From positions 1-64,000 of the IMG/VR virus record IMGVR_UViG_3300008117_000004: a stretch of DNA of 64,000 nt, one strand, 5' to 3'. The position numbers and the translations under genes were made by a program. This document shows, piece after piece, positions 24,793 through 34,911 of this stretch. The notes below the pieces were generated by a model that was not told the origin of the DNA, made no database searches, and saw nothing but the letters and a program-made list of their open reading frames with translations. The stretch is from a virus. The number at the start of each line of letters is the position of its first letter. Positions within the stretch are counted from its first letter, which is position 1.

Positions 24793-27700
24793 TTAAAAGA
24801 ACTCATAATAAAAAGTACTATCAACTGTTGTTGTTTCAGTATTTGAGTTTATTGTATATATTGACTTAGAAGAAGTTATACCATAAAAATCTTTGGTATA
24901 AATCTCAAAGTAAATCTTAGTATCATTACTATTTTGAGCAAATGTTTTATCAGCTGTATAAGTAACAGTACTAGTAAATGATGATAATGCTGAGCTATAA
25001 GTACCAGATTTGTAACCAAAAGCATACTCGTATGGTGGATGACCAGAAGTTGCTGATAAAACAAAAGTAATATTTGAATCGGAATAACTATTTGAAATAT
25101 CAAATAACAAAGTAGGAACCGTTTGTTTTGCTGAAATCTTCAAATTCCCAAATGATGACTTATATTTAACTGATAAAACATCATAATTCTGATTAGTAGT
25201 ATTATCAATATAACTATCATCTTTTTTTAGAACTTCAAATATAAATCCAGCTCCTGAAAAAAGACTTTGGTTATACAAAATATTCATAATATCATTATAA
25301 TATGAATTAGCTTTAATATTATAGTTTTGTTCAACAATAGTTCCGTCTTTTTCAAATGTAAATGTAAACTCATCATCTATTTCAGTATAGAATATGAATT
25401 GTATCTCATTATAATTTGTACTATTATCCTTCTTAAACAACTCAATATCATAAAATAGTGGCATATAATTACCACTAAATCTATAAACATAACTATTAAC
25501 TTGATTTCTAATACCGTGCATAAAAGATAATACCGGTGTCTCACTCAAATTCTCTACTATTGTCGTTGCAACTGGTGTTTGATTATAGTAATTTAAATTA
25601 TATAAATTATCTATAAATCCATTATTTAAATTCTTTTTTGATTTTAACTTTTCGACATTTATAGGATATTTTAATAAAGAATTCATTTTAAAATAAGTTG
25701 ATCTTGGTTTATCAGCAAATATAATTAATGGTAACTGTTCAATATTATTATAGTCATATTCCTTAATATTTAAATTCTCATCAATAACAATATATTTAAC
25801 ATAGTCGGTAAAATCATATTTATTTGTTAAATTATTTATAGAATCTATAAAGTTTTTAGCAGATAATTTAGAATAGATAGATTTATAAAGATCATCTCTA
25901 TCAGTATTTTCTAAATTTGATAGTGTATTATCATTTACAACAATATTTACTAAAACATTTTTCCATTTTTTATTAACATAAATTCTGATACCATTTTCTA
26001 ATGTACTTTTATTTGGATTTGACTTAATTTTATATATTTCATCATTCATTATTATATAAGGATTTGATGAGGTTCCATAAACAAAATTAGTATCAGGTTC
26101 CATACTATAAACTCTTTTCCAATATAGAGATATACCAGGCTCTTCATTATTTTTAATAAATTGATTTTCTGGATTTGAAAAAGTACCAACAAAAACAATA
26201 TCATCATGAACAACATATGAGTTATAATCATATACTGTTCCTGGATTCCAAACTGATATTTTTAACCATTTAGGATTTATAGATGTTGGAAGAGATTCAA
26301 TTTTCTTCCAATTTGTTGTCCAGGTCATACCACTTTTAGAGACCGGACTTATAAAATCTTCATTTATCTCATATTCAAAATATTGATTTGAATAGACTCT
26401 TATTTCTTGATTAAAATCAGGTTTTTGAAAGTTATAGTCAATTAATGATTCATAATAATCACCCTTATAAATAACAATAGAACCTTTGTTGTATCCATTT
26501 AAAGTACCATATTGTGTTTTTTGTTCATCACCAACAAAATCATTAGCATGACTACCAGTTCCACCAAATAGTAAACTCTTATAAGGATTCCAAAAGTCAA
26601 CACTTGAGAATGTATTTGAATTTATTATATACCACTCACCACTATTATAAATAATTGTATTGTCAGTATATTTAGAAACTCCATTAACATCGGGACTTAA
26701 TCCAGATAATAAAGATCTATAAGGATTCCAAAATGGGGAATTTTCATTTGAATAATATGACCAATATTGATCTCTTTTTGAATCGGTTAAAATATTAGTT
26801 ACTTTAACACCATTTGTATTTATTAAAGTTGAGTAAGGACTAGATTTAATATTTACACTACCAGAAGTTTGTAATGTAGAATATCTATATGTATAAGATG
26901 GTTCATTTATTTGATTATAACCCAAAGATTGATATAATATATCATCATAAATGACTATCGATCCGGTAGCATAAGCTTTTTCCATTTCCCAATTCTCTAT
27001 AATATCCCACTCCATGTTATTACTATCCGAAGTTAGTAAAATACTAAATTTATAGTCTTCATAATTATTTGTATTTCTAGTATTTATAACATCAATATTA
27101 CCGTCATTATTCTTTTTGATATCCTGAACATCATATAAACTAAATTTAATACCCTTGAATAAAGTTGAGTTTGGATAATCTTCACTACCTCTATTAAATA
27201 AAGAATACTTAACAACATTTTTCTTTAACGTATTATTTAAGAATGATGTTTTTCTTTCAAAAAACCACTTAAAGTAATCAAAATTGTATAGATTTACAGA
27301 ATTTGTACCAGTTACATACGTATCTTTTCCTAAATATTTATCAAAATCAAAAAAGAAATTTAAATCAATACCATTATTATTATTGTTCTCAACATGTAAT
27401 GTATGATGTAGATAAGAAAAGGTAGATGAATTTATTGTATAAAAATAATCTAATGTTCTTTCACTTCTAATTAAGTCAGCATCATAAGTATTTGCAGTTC
27501 TATTAAATCTTTCAAATAATTTAGAATTATTTAATAGATATGGATAGTCATTAGCTGATAATGAGTTATTGTAAACCCATCTACAATATACAGAGTTTTT
27601 TCGCCAAAGAGGTGTTAAGTCATTGTCTTGTATTTTAAATGTCTCATGATTAGCCGTATATTCAGATGAGATTGGTATATTCTCAGTTTCATTTTTATAC

Positions 27701-29388
27701 ACAAAGTCTTCTGGAGAAGCCGGACTCTCGTTTAGATTGATAAAATACATTTTTGTTTCATCAGTGTTTGTGATCTCATCTCTCTTCTCATACTCAAATT
27801 TAGAATATTCAGTATCAACAATCCTATCATCAAAATCTTTAATATCAGTAAAATTAAGTCTATAAATATTAAACTTTTTAGGAGTTTCTCCTATATTTAA
27901 TATAAAACTAACTTCTTTAGTATAAGAAGGATCGTTTTTATTAATCCAATAAGTATAAGTATTTTCTTTAAAATTAAATTCATAATCAGTATTCAATTTT
28001 AAATAACCATCTTCTTTTATTATATTATGATAAACCCCATCAATTTCTATAATCCAAACATCTGCTAGTTCAAAATCATCTATTTCTATCTTATTACCAC
28101 TATAATCAACTATTCTTTTGTTGGAATCAATTATAGCAGTATTTTTATTTAGTAAATTTTCTTTTCCCGATAGATCCACTGAAGATATTATTCTCCACTT
28201 ATCAACAATTGGTGTAATTATTTCATCGGTGAATAAATTTCTCGAAACTGGAATTGAATTAACTGTTCTACCAAATAAGCCTGATCCACGTGATCCAACT
28301 TTTGGTAAAAATCTAAAGTTTAAAGGAATTCTAACTCTAGAGTTAAAAAGACTATATCTAATATCTTGTGTAAATTTTTCAACTTTATAGTATTGACCTA
28401 AATACTCAATGTAATATTCTTTATTGGAATCCCATCCATCTATAAAAGGTGATAGGTTATCAACACTTTCTAAAACATTACCAATTAATACTTTAACTCC
28501 GTTTTTTAATTTTGGTGTAGAATATGGAGAAATAGTTTTAACTAAATCCATTCCATTTAAATAAAATCCATAGTATCTATTAATAGACCATTTTCTCAAT
28601 AAATCACCAGTCGCTGGGGTATCATCAAATAAGAATGAAAAGTTCAATATATTAGGAAATATAGTACCTGATTCTTTATAGTTATCAAATACGAATTTTT
28701 CAAATTCAAAAATCTCATTTTCCTTTTCTAAAAAATCATCTAAAAACAAAGATCTAGTTGTATATCCACCAGATTTATAATCTATACCATTCCACTCACT
28801 GAATTCAAGTCTATCAAAACTCATTTCAAATGGAGATTCAGGAAAAAAATCGTTATCAACAAAGTTATTATTTAACCACTCTCCTAAATTTGTCTTTTTA
28901 CTAAAGTCAAATAATTTAACAGTTTTAAATTTATTAATAATTTCTCTTTTAAAATTAAATCTATCTAAGTCTAAAAGACCAGGACCATCAACTCTAAATA
29001 TTATAAATCCATTTGGTAATTTATCTTTTATTAAATAAAGTGGTGCAAAATACTCAAACTCTTCTGAGTAATTTTTATTATCTATAATATTTCTGGCGCC
29101 ATATTGATATATCTCATCGTATTGATTGGAAAAATCATTACTCATTGTGCTATTATCATTATCATATTTAATAGAGTATGCTATTTGAGATGGTAAATCT
29201 TTCCATAAATATGGAACTAATTCATCATAATAATTATTCTTATTAAATGATAATTTTTTATATTTAGAATTTTTCAATTCTGGAACAGAATCAATACTAT
29301 CTAATGAAAGATTATATTGACTATCAACCATTATTTTAACATTTGTTGTTAAACCCACATTTGTTCTTAAAATACCAAAACTCTTCAT
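24793..29388 (-). CDS. 1531 aa virion protein (probable tail or baseplate component)
   Basis: The largest protein in the window begins MKSFGILRTNVGLTTNVKIMVDS and soon has YFAPLYLIKDKLPNGFIIFRVDGPG, a combination I associate with very large virion proteins of Bacteroidota phages. Around residues 880-980 there are two copies of a module containing FWNPY(R/K)SLL. Further on, short segments of the form VYDYNSYVVHDDIVFVGT and GSIVIYKGDYYESL look like carbohydrate-binding-type hairpins. The last 130 residues resemble an Ig/SprB-like beta-sandwich (SATSGHPPYEYAFGYKSG). It is expressed after the 1080 aa gene. Confidence 0.75.
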   Translation of the reverse strand: MKSFGILRTNVGLTTNVKIMVDSQYNLSLDSIDSVPELKNSKYKKLSFNKNNYYDELVPYLWKDLPSQIAYSIKYDNDNSTMSNDFSNQYDEIYQYGARNIIDNKNYSEEFEYFAPLYLIKDKLPNGFIIFRVDGPGLLDLDRFNFKREIINKFKTVKLFDFSKKTNLGEWLNNNFVDNDFFPESPFEMSFDRLEFSEWNGIDYKSGGYTTRSLFLDDFLEKENEIFEFEKFVFDNYKESGTIFPNILNFSFLFDDTPATGDLLRKWSINRYYGFYLNGMDLVKTISPYSTPKLKNGVKVLIGNVLESVDNLSPFIDGWDSNKEYYIEYLGQYYKVEKFTQDIRYSLFNSRVRIPLNFRFLPKVGSRGSGLFGRTVNSIPVSRNLFTDEIITPIVDKWRIISSVDLSGKENLLNKNTAIIDSNKRIVDYSGNKIEIDDFELADVWIIEIDGVYHNIIKEDGYLKLNTDYEFNFKENTYTYWINKNDPSYTKEVSFILNIGETPKKFNIYRLNFTDIKDFDDRIVDTEYSKFEYEKRDEITNTDETKMYFINLNESPASPEDFVYKNETENIPISSEYTANHETFKIQDNDLTPLWRKNSVYCRWVYNNSLSANDYPYLLNNSKLFERFNRTANTYDADLIRSERTLDYFYTINSSTFSYLHHTLHVENNNNNGIDLNFFFDFDKYLGKDTYVTGTNSVNLYNFDYFKWFFERKTSFLNNTLKKNVVKYSLFNRGSEDYPNSTLFKGIKFSLYDVQDIKKNNDGNIDVINTRNTNNYEDYKFSILLTSDSNNMEWDIIENWEMEKAYATGSIVIYDDILYQSLGYNQINEPSYTYRYSTLQTSGSVNIKSSPYSTLINTNGVKVTNILTDSKRDQYWSYYSNENSPFWNPYRSLLSGLSPDVNGVSKYTDNTIIYNSGEWYIINSNTFSSVDFWNPYKSLLFGGTGSHANDFVGDEQKTQYGTLNGYNKGSIVIYKGDYYESLIDYNFQKPDFNQEIRVYSNQYFEYEINEDFISPVSKSGMTWTTNWKKIESLPTSINPKWLKISVWNPGTVYDYNSYVVHDDIVFVGTFSNPENQFIKNNEEPGISLYWKRVYSMEPDTNFVYGTSSNPYIIMNDEIYKIKSNPNKSTLENGIRIYVNKKWKNVLVNIVVNDNTLSNLENTDRDDLYKSIYSKLSAKNFIDSINNLTNKYDFTDYVKYIVIDENLNIKEYDYNNIEQLPLIIFADKPRSTYFKMNSLLKYPINVEKLKSKKNLNNGFIDNLYNLNYYNQTPVATTIVENLSETPVLSFMHGIRNQVNSYVYRFSGNYMPLFYDIELFKKDNSTNYNEIQFIFYTEIDDEFTFTFEKDGTIVEQNYNIKANSYYNDIMNILYNQSLFSGAGFIFEVLKKDDSYIDNTTNQNYDVLSVKYKSSFGNLKISAKQTVPTLLFDISNSYSDSNITFVLSATSGHPPYEYAFGYKSGTYSSALSSFTSTVTYTADKTFAQNSNDTKIYFEIYTKDFYGITSSKSIYTINSNTETTTVDSTFYYEFF

Positions 29389-29405
29389 TTATTATAAATT
29401 TTTTA

Positions 29406-32400
29406 TTATATGAAATTTGTATTTGTAAAATCAGTAAATCTAGCTGCTTTACTTGATAATATATCAAAATCTGTATTTACACCTCTTTGTATATAAGGAG
29501 CGATGTTTAAGTCTGGTTGATAATTAATTACTTTACTTCTGTTTATATTAAACTTAATTGTAAACGTAAACTCTTTACCATCAGCCTCATTATCAAGTAA
29601 AAATTTAACTTTTTTAACGTGTTTAACAGTATTTCTTGTTTTGTTCAAATTTATGTATTGGTAATTTAAACCAGGTTGGTTGTTATCCAAAGCATTCATT
29701 TTAAAATAAATATTAATTGGTATTATAACAGAATTAGCTTCTCCAGGTGAAATACTTTTAACTTGATCAGAATTTGTTTCAACAATGTTTTCTAATTTTT
29801 TAATAACTGGATGAACAGATGTTAATAATTTAGTTGTTGAGTTAACCGATACCGCTCTATCTATCCACTTAGATCTATCTAAAACAGATTTATTATTACC
29901 AACAAAATTCAAAGGTGTTGTTTCATAATATCCTAAGTTAAATTCAGTAGATCCCAAAACAGATGTTAAAGAGTTATTACCAATATTATTAAATGTATTA
30001 CCAATATTTTCAGAAAGCTTTTGAACGGAGTTTGATGTAATTGAATCGTAATTAACACTCCAAAGATACTGATAGTTTAACTGAGTTCTTGTTTGTCCTG
30101 TTGTTTCAGTTGTAATCAACTCATCTCTATCATTTACCCAAAATATTTGTGGTGCACTTGAGTTATAAACAGAAGCATTATTCAAATATGTTTTATTTGA
30201 AAGTAATCCAAGTGGTGAGTCAGCTGATTTATTTCTTAATTTAACAAGAAAATCTTTAATAACATAAATATTATTAGCATAAACTCTACCAGTTGGTATA
30301 CCAGTTCCTTTAAATAATTGTAAATAATCTTCACACTCAATATTGAATGTTATTTCTGTACCATTTTTAACAGGATATTCTTGGTTATTTCTAAGTACAA
30401 CAACTTCAAGTTCACCCTTAGCTCTTGTAATTTTTTCTTCAAGTGTTTTAATTCTATTTTCAAGTTTTTGTAAATACTCAAATAAATCTAAAGCTACTCC
30501 ATTCTCATCTTTAAATCCAGATAATATTTTATCAGAATCGTGATGAAAGATTTTATTATTTATAGTAACTGTATCAGAAAGGTGTTCATCTAAACCTTTA
30601 GCTGATAACTCTCTATTCATAGAAACTTTTAAATCTTCTTTGGTAGCCTCTTGTAAAATAAATTGATTTTCATTTAAAACATTATTTAAATCATCCGGAA
30701 AATCAACAGTTAATACTTCCGACCATTCAGACTCAACTGGTGATTCAGGCCATCCAACTTCTGAAATAGATTTAACTCTAATTTCTACTCTCTCATTAGC
30801 TCTAATTGGAATATCTATTTGGTTAATATTTGGTGTATCAGCACTTGTAACATCTTCTATTTGCCAAGTATATCCACCAGTAGCAGCGTCAAAAACTCGT
30901 TTTCTAGCATCTGTTTTAAACTCATTCCAATTTGAGAAAGCTGCTGTTGTTTGTGTATTATCTAATGAGAAAGTTTCAACCGGTGTTTCTTTACCATCCT
31001 TACTTAAATATCTATATTGAACTCTAAATTGTACAATTTCTTGTGGTTTAGTACTTCTAGTGATTACAGCTTCTGGTATACTCCAAAAACCTCTAATTCT
31101 AAATACAGGTTGAACTTCACTAAAACTTGTTCTACTAAGATCTAAAATTTCTCTCGTAGTGGAATTTAATAAGTTAGATATACTATCTCTTTTTCTACCC
31201 AATTCTTCTATTTCAAATTGAGCTTCTACTCTTAGAGATTCTGATTTAAATCTTGATACTTTAGAAGTTCTATTTCTAGATATAATACCTTTAGATATTT
31301 GCTCTAATTGAGATTTTAAACTTTGTTGATAATTATGTTTTTGTTTAATCAAATTAGCATCTGGTGTATCAGTTAAATGTTTATTTATTTGAACTACTTT
31401 AAAGTTAGTCGCATTAAGAGTAGGTGATACCGGAGTACCAGCCAATTTATTAGGTGTTTTCTTAGCAACTAAATCTTGTAAAACTGTTCCATAATCATAA
31501 ACATAGTCAATATAAAACTGCTCCATTGTTATACCATCATCTGGTGAATTAGCACTTAATCTTAAATCATTTGACCAATATCCAGTTCCAAAAGACCATT
31601 CTCTCGAAAGTAAATGATTTTCAGTATTTATTGGTTTAGCAAATATTATATTTCTTTCATTATAACCAATACTAACTCTAACAGACTTTTTATAAACAAT
31701 TGGTGAATATATCTTCATAGTTCCAACACCAATTGGAATAGCCTCTAAACCTTCAACTCTCTCAACTCTTATTCTTGGACTAGTATCAGCTGTTGATATC
31801 TCAGTAACTCTATACTTTGTTGATGTTTGAGCTCTGTTAACAATAAGTTCACTACCAATTTTTAATTGTTGAATTTGATTCAGAGAAATATCAAGATAAT
31901 CTAATGTGTTTAAAACATACCAAAGTTTTCTATTAATTCTATCCTCATCAACTCTTAAAACCGAGAATTGACCTTCATACAATAATTCATTAGGATCTAA
32001 ATCAAATACTTGCTCATCAATACGTGGATTTAATGGATCCACAACACCAGGTGTTGTTCTATGCCAATTTTCAAAATCAGTAATATTAATATTTGTATTA
32101 CCTCTAAATAAAGTATTAAAACTATTTAAAGCTGATTGACCTAAGTTAGTAAAGTTTCCAGCACTATCTTTAGCAAATTCAACAATATATCTTCTTATTT
32201 GTACTTTTCTAACATTATCTTCAATTTGACCAGTTAAGTCTAATTCAATATTTAACATCGGATTTAACATAGAGTCAAAAAACCAATTATTTGTTGTATT
32301 AAAAGTTGTTATTGAACCTAAACTACTAATTGGATTAGGCTCTCTATTTAAGTCAACTGTTATAACTCGTTTAAATGAGTTAGGTGAAGTTTGAATTAGT

Positions 32401-32648
32401 GAACCAGTTACATCAATACTATAAAGTGAATTGATATTATTATTTAGTCTATCAATTTCAGATTTAAGTGAATTAATACTAGGTAGTGTATAGTTTTTTA
32501 ATACACCATTTTCATTAAATATTTGAAGACTTACAGTAGGATCAGTTGTTGTAGTTATCGAATTTATCTTTGATAATATATCAACAATATTTTTATTAAA
32601 GTTTAATATCTGATCAGCTACTTTAGGAAAAGAACTTTGAATTGGCAT
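29406..32648 (-). CDS. 1080 aa virion protein (probable baseplate/tail component)
   Basis: This long protein has an N-terminal helical part (MPIQSSFPKVADQILNFNKN), then beta-rich segments. A coiled region around residues 440-500 (KQKHNYQQSLKSQLEQISKG) is followed by one or two fibronectin-III-like segments (QEIVQFRVQYRYLSKDG..., RANERVEIRVKSISEVGWPESPVESEWSEV). Another coiled coil (LFEYLQKLENRIKTLEEKI) precedes the C-terminal domain. Fn3 modules plus coiled coils fit a tail hub, wedge or fibre-attachment protein. A late-type motif lies 21 bases upstream of its start, and it heads the operon that includes the 1531 aa gene. Confidence 0.72.
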   Translation of the reverse strand: MPIQSSFPKVADQILNFNKNIVDILSKINSITTTTDPTVSLQIFNENGVLKNYTLPSINSLKSEIDRLNNNINSLYSIDVTGSLIQTSPNSFKRVITVDLNREPNPISSLGSITTFNTTNNWFFDSMLNPMLNIELDLTGQIEDNVRKVQIRRYIVEFAKDSAGNFTNLGQSALNSFNTLFRGNTNINITDFENWHRTTPGVVDPLNPRIDEQVFDLDPNELLYEGQFSVLRVDEDRINRKLWYVLNTLDYLDISLNQIQQLKIGSELIVNRAQTSTKYRVTEISTADTSPRIRVERVEGLEAIPIGVGTMKIYSPIVYKKSVRVSIGYNERNIIFAKPINTENHLLSREWSFGTGYWSNDLRLSANSPDDGITMEQFYIDYVYDYGTVLQDLVAKKTPNKLAGTPVSPTLNATNFKVVQINKHLTDTPDANLIKQKHNYQQSLKSQLEQISKGIISRNRTSKVSRFKSESLRVEAQFEIEELGRKRDSISNLLNSTTREILDLSRTSFSEVQPVFRIRGFWSIPEAVITRSTKPQEIVQFRVQYRYLSKDGKETPVETFSLDNTQTTAAFSNWNEFKTDARKRVFDAATGGYTWQIEDVTSADTPNINQIDIPIRANERVEIRVKSISEVGWPESPVESEWSEVLTVDFPDDLNNVLNENQFILQEATKEDLKVSMNRELSAKGLDEHLSDTVTINNKIFHHDSDKILSGFKDENGVALDLFEYLQKLENRIKTLEEKITRAKGELEVVVLRNNQEYPVKNGTEITFNIECEDYLQLFKGTGIPTGRVYANNIYVIKDFLVKLRNKSADSPLGLLSNKTYLNNASVYNSSAPQIFWVNDRDELITTETTGQTRTQLNYQYLWSVNYDSITSNSVQKLSENIGNTFNNIGNNSLTSVLGSTEFNLGYYETTPLNFVGNNKSVLDRSKWIDRAVSVNSTTKLLTSVHPVIKKLENIVETNSDQVKSISPGEANSVIIPINIYFKMNALDNNQPGLNYQYINLNKTRNTVKHVKKVKFLLDNEADGKEFTFTIKFNINRSKVINYQPDLNIAPYIQRGVNTDFDILSSKAARFTDFTNTNFI

Positions 32649-32669
32649 CTTATTCTATTTGATTTTTTA

Positions 32670-32680
32670 GTATATATTAA
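32670..32680 (-). promoter_or_regulatory. Candidate late promoter motif TTAATATATAC
   Basis: The exact 11-mer on the - strand lies 21 bases upstream of the start of the 1080 aa virion gene. This is the cleanest association of the motif with structural genes in the window. Confidence 0.6.
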
Positions 32681-32711
32681 AAAAATGCTTTCTTTCATGT
32701 AAAATTTTTCA

Positions 32712-32719
32712 TATATTTG
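32712..32719 (+). promoter_or_regulatory. Host-type -7 element TATATTTG
   Basis: An exact TAnnTTTG match ends 4 bases before the ATG at 32724. TTTC, a 3/4 match to the -33 TTTG, lies 19 bases upstream at 32689-32692. The mRNA would be nearly leaderless. Confidence 0.55.
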
Positions 32720-32723
32720 TAGA

Positions 32724-32945
32724 ATGAAGAATTTATTTGATAAAGCTAAAAGTAAAAAAGAAGAGTCATTCTGTCTTTATTGTAAATCTAGTTTTATACC
32801 AGATAAAAGAAATTTGAAAAGAGGATGGGGGCTTTGTTGTTCAAAGTCTTGCGCAGCTTCATATAAAACTAAACTAAAACACTTAAAAGGAGTAGAAAAG
32901 ATTAGAGAAACTAGAGATTATAAATTAAATCAATTAAGAATTTAA
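32724..32945 (+). CDS. Small zinc-ribbon protein
   Basis: This 73 aa basic protein has FCLYCKSSFIPDKRNLKRGWGLCCSKSCAASYKTK, that is CxxC...C-x3-C, a treble-clef-like zinc ribbon, then a charged helical tail. The same pattern is seen in the 44 aa protein at 42832-42966. Similar fingers occur at the ends of homing endonucleases. DNA or RNA binding is likely, function unknown. It is the first gene of the block containing the DNA ligase. Confidence 0.7.
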   Translation: MKNLFDKAKSKKEESFCLYCKSSFIPDKRNLKRGWGLCCSKSCAASYKTKLKHLKGVEKIRETRDYKLNQLRI

Positions 32946-32957
32946 TAATAATTTTAT

Positions 32958-32965
32958 TATATTTG
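32958..32965 (+). promoter_or_regulatory. Host-type -7 element before the DNA ligase gene
   Basis: TATATTTG is followed by TATT and the ATG at 32970. There is no clear -33 element. The short spacing implies a leaderless or nearly leaderless ligase mRNA. Confidence 0.5.
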
Positions 32966-32969
32966 TATT

Positions 32970-34838
32970 ATGATAGAACAATTAAAGAATAAGATTAAAG
33001 AAGCAAACGAGGCATATAGAATTGGAAAACCAATTATGTCTGATAAAGAATATGATATTCTTGTAGAAGAGTTATCTGATATGTCACCAGATGATGAATT
33101 GTTATCTGTTGTAGGACATGAAATTCTTGACGAAACGAGAAAAACTCGTCTACCTATTCCAATGGCTTCTATGAACAAAATTAAGTCTTTAGAAGAAATT
33201 AAAGACTGGCAACGTCTTAAACTTATCCCAAACTCTGTTGAAATTATCTGTACACCTAAATATGATGGTCTTTCTTTATGTAAAGATGAAGAAAACAACG
33301 GTGATGCTATCACTCGTGGAGATGGTGTTTATGGTCAAAAATCAAATGAACACTATAAACTTATAGGAAACAAGTTATATGACATTGAAAATGATATAGA
33401 TCCTTTCGCACCTATTACTTTCTCACATAGTTATGGTGAAGTTATTATGCCTAAACGAGTATTTATCGATAAATACTCAAATGATTATGCTAACCCAAGA
33501 AACTTCGTGGCTGGTCTTATCAACTCACCAGATGCGAGAGAAGCTTTAAAAGATTGTAACTTTATTAAATATGGTGCTATTCCATCATCAAAATTCAGAA
33601 ATCATTTCACCACTAAACAACAAATATTAGATGAATTAAATGAGAATCAAAAAGTAAAAGTACCTTATCATGTTTGTGGCATTTTAGATTTAACAGAAGA
33701 ATTACTTATCTCTTTATTTAAAGAATGGTCTGAAGAATATGAGATTGATGGTATTATCTTAGAGGTAAATAACTTAGCAACACAATCATCATTAGGTCGT
33801 GAAACTTCATCAGGTAACCCAGTATTCGCAAGAGCATTCAAACACCCAAGTTTCGAGCAATCAGCTGAAACAGAAGTAATTGGTATTACTTGGAATATTT
33901 CTAAACAAGGTTTATTAAAACCGGTATTACATATCAAACCTGTTAAATTAGACGGAGTTACTGTATCTAATGTAACTGGTAATAACGCTCGTTTCGTAAA
34001 AGATATGGGATTGGGAGTTGGTGCTAAAGTTGTTGTTAAACGTAGTGGTATGGTTATTCCAATTATTGCTGACGTATTAGAAACAGTTGAATTTGTTTTA
34101 CCAACTATCGAAGGTGTTGAGATTGATTGGAATGAGGCTGGTATTGAGTTAATCACATTAACTGAAACAGAAGAGCAAAAATTAAAAAAGAATATCGCTT
34201 TCTTTGAGATATTAGAAGCTGATAATGTTTCAGAAGGTGTTATCACACAATTGTGGGATGCTGGTTATAAAACTATTAAAGATATTTTAAATCTTAAAGT
34301 AGAAAACTTAGAAAAGATTGATCGTTTTGGTAAACGTAAAGCTAAAATTGTTTATGACTCAATTCAAAAGTCTATCACTGGTGTTCAATTATCTAAATTA
34401 CAACACGCTACTGGCATCTTCTCTGGATTAGGAAGTAAAAAGTTAGCTCTGTTAGAACACTTCAATGAAAAACCTACTGTTGGAAAAGTTATGGAAATTG
34501 AAGGATTTGCTGAGATTTCTGCTAAAACTTATGTTGATAATTATGATAAGTTCTTCGAGTTTATTTCTGATTTACCAGTTACTATTTCTGAGAAAGTTGA
34601 AGTAGTACAAGTTTCTAATGACTTAGAAGGTAAGCAGTTTGTATTCACAGGAGTTCGTCGAAAAGAATTAGAAGAGGTTATTGAATCTCGTGGTGGTAAA
34701 ATTGGTGGTAGTGTTAGTAAAAACACAACACACTTAGTTATGAAAGCGATTGGTTCTGGTTCTTCTAAAGAGAAAAAGGCTCTTGATTTGGGAGTAGAAG
34801 TTATTACTGTTGAACAATTAGAGGATCTATTAAAATAA
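32970..34838 (+). CDS. ligA: NAD+-dependent DNA ligase
   Basis: This 622 aa protein follows LigA order. Domain Ia is YRIGKPIMSDKEYDILVEEL (NMN pocket, but only one of the usual two tyrosines). The adenylation site is KYDG with K97, followed by AITRGDGVYGQ. An OB fold (GVGAKVVVKRSGMVIPII), helix-hairpin-helix repeats (NLEKIDRFGKRKAKIV; GLGSKKLALL) and a C-terminal BRCT domain (about 545-622, KQFVFTGVRRKELEEVIESRGGKI) complete it. No Cys4 zinc finger is visible between OB and HhH, where cellular LigA has one, and the protein is correspondingly shorter than about 670 aa. It seals nicks during phage replication and repair. Confidence 0.93.
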   Translation: MIEQLKNKIKEANEAYRIGKPIMSDKEYDILVEELSDMSPDDELLSVVGHEILDETRKTRLPIPMASMNKIKSLEEIKDWQRLKLIPNSVEIICTPKYDGLSLCKDEENNGDAITRGDGVYGQKSNEHYKLIGNKLYDIENDIDPFAPITFSHSYGEVIMPKRVFIDKYSNDYANPRNFVAGLINSPDAREALKDCNFIKYGAIPSSKFRNHFTTKQQILDELNENQKVKVPYHVCGILDLTEELLISLFKEWSEEYEIDGIILEVNNLATQSSLGRETSSGNPVFARAFKHPSFEQSAETEVIGITWNISKQGLLKPVLHIKPVKLDGVTVSNVTGNNARFVKDMGLGVGAKVVVKRSGMVIPIIADVLETVEFVLPTIEGVEIDWNEAGIELITLTETEEQKLKKNIAFFEILEADNVSEGVITQLWDAGYKTIKDILNLKVENLEKIDRFGKRKAKIVYDSIQKSITGVQLSKLQHATGIFSGLGSKKLALLEHFNEKPTVGKVMEIEGFAEISAKTYVDNYDKFFEFISDLPVTISEKVEVVQVSNDLEGKQFVFTGVRRKELEEVIESRGGKIGGSVSKNTTHLVMKAIGSGSSKEKKALDLGVEVITVEQLEDLLK

Positions 34839-34884
34839 TAGATAGTATCAAATAGATAATTCTAAGGTAAGGTGAAATGAACAA

Positions 34885-34911
34885 CCCATATCTTAATATA
34901 TAAGATATGGG
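34885..34911 (+). promoter_or_regulatory. Perfect 11-bp inverted repeat covering the LAGLIDADG start codon
   Basis: CCCATATCTTA (34885-34895) and TAAGATATGGG (34901-34911) are exact inverted repeats around a 5-base ATATA centre. The ATG at 34907-34909 is inside the right arm. In a transcript starting upstream, the start codon would be buried in the stem. TTAATATATA, ten of the eleven bases of the late motif, lies inside the hairpin. This could allow translation only from a late transcript that begins within it. Confidence 0.6.

Noticed and set aside
33668-34246. 192-codon open frame antisense to the DNA ligase gene
   Set aside because: Serine/proline/isoleucine-rich antisense translation of a conserved gene without a motif; ligA accounts for the coding signal.
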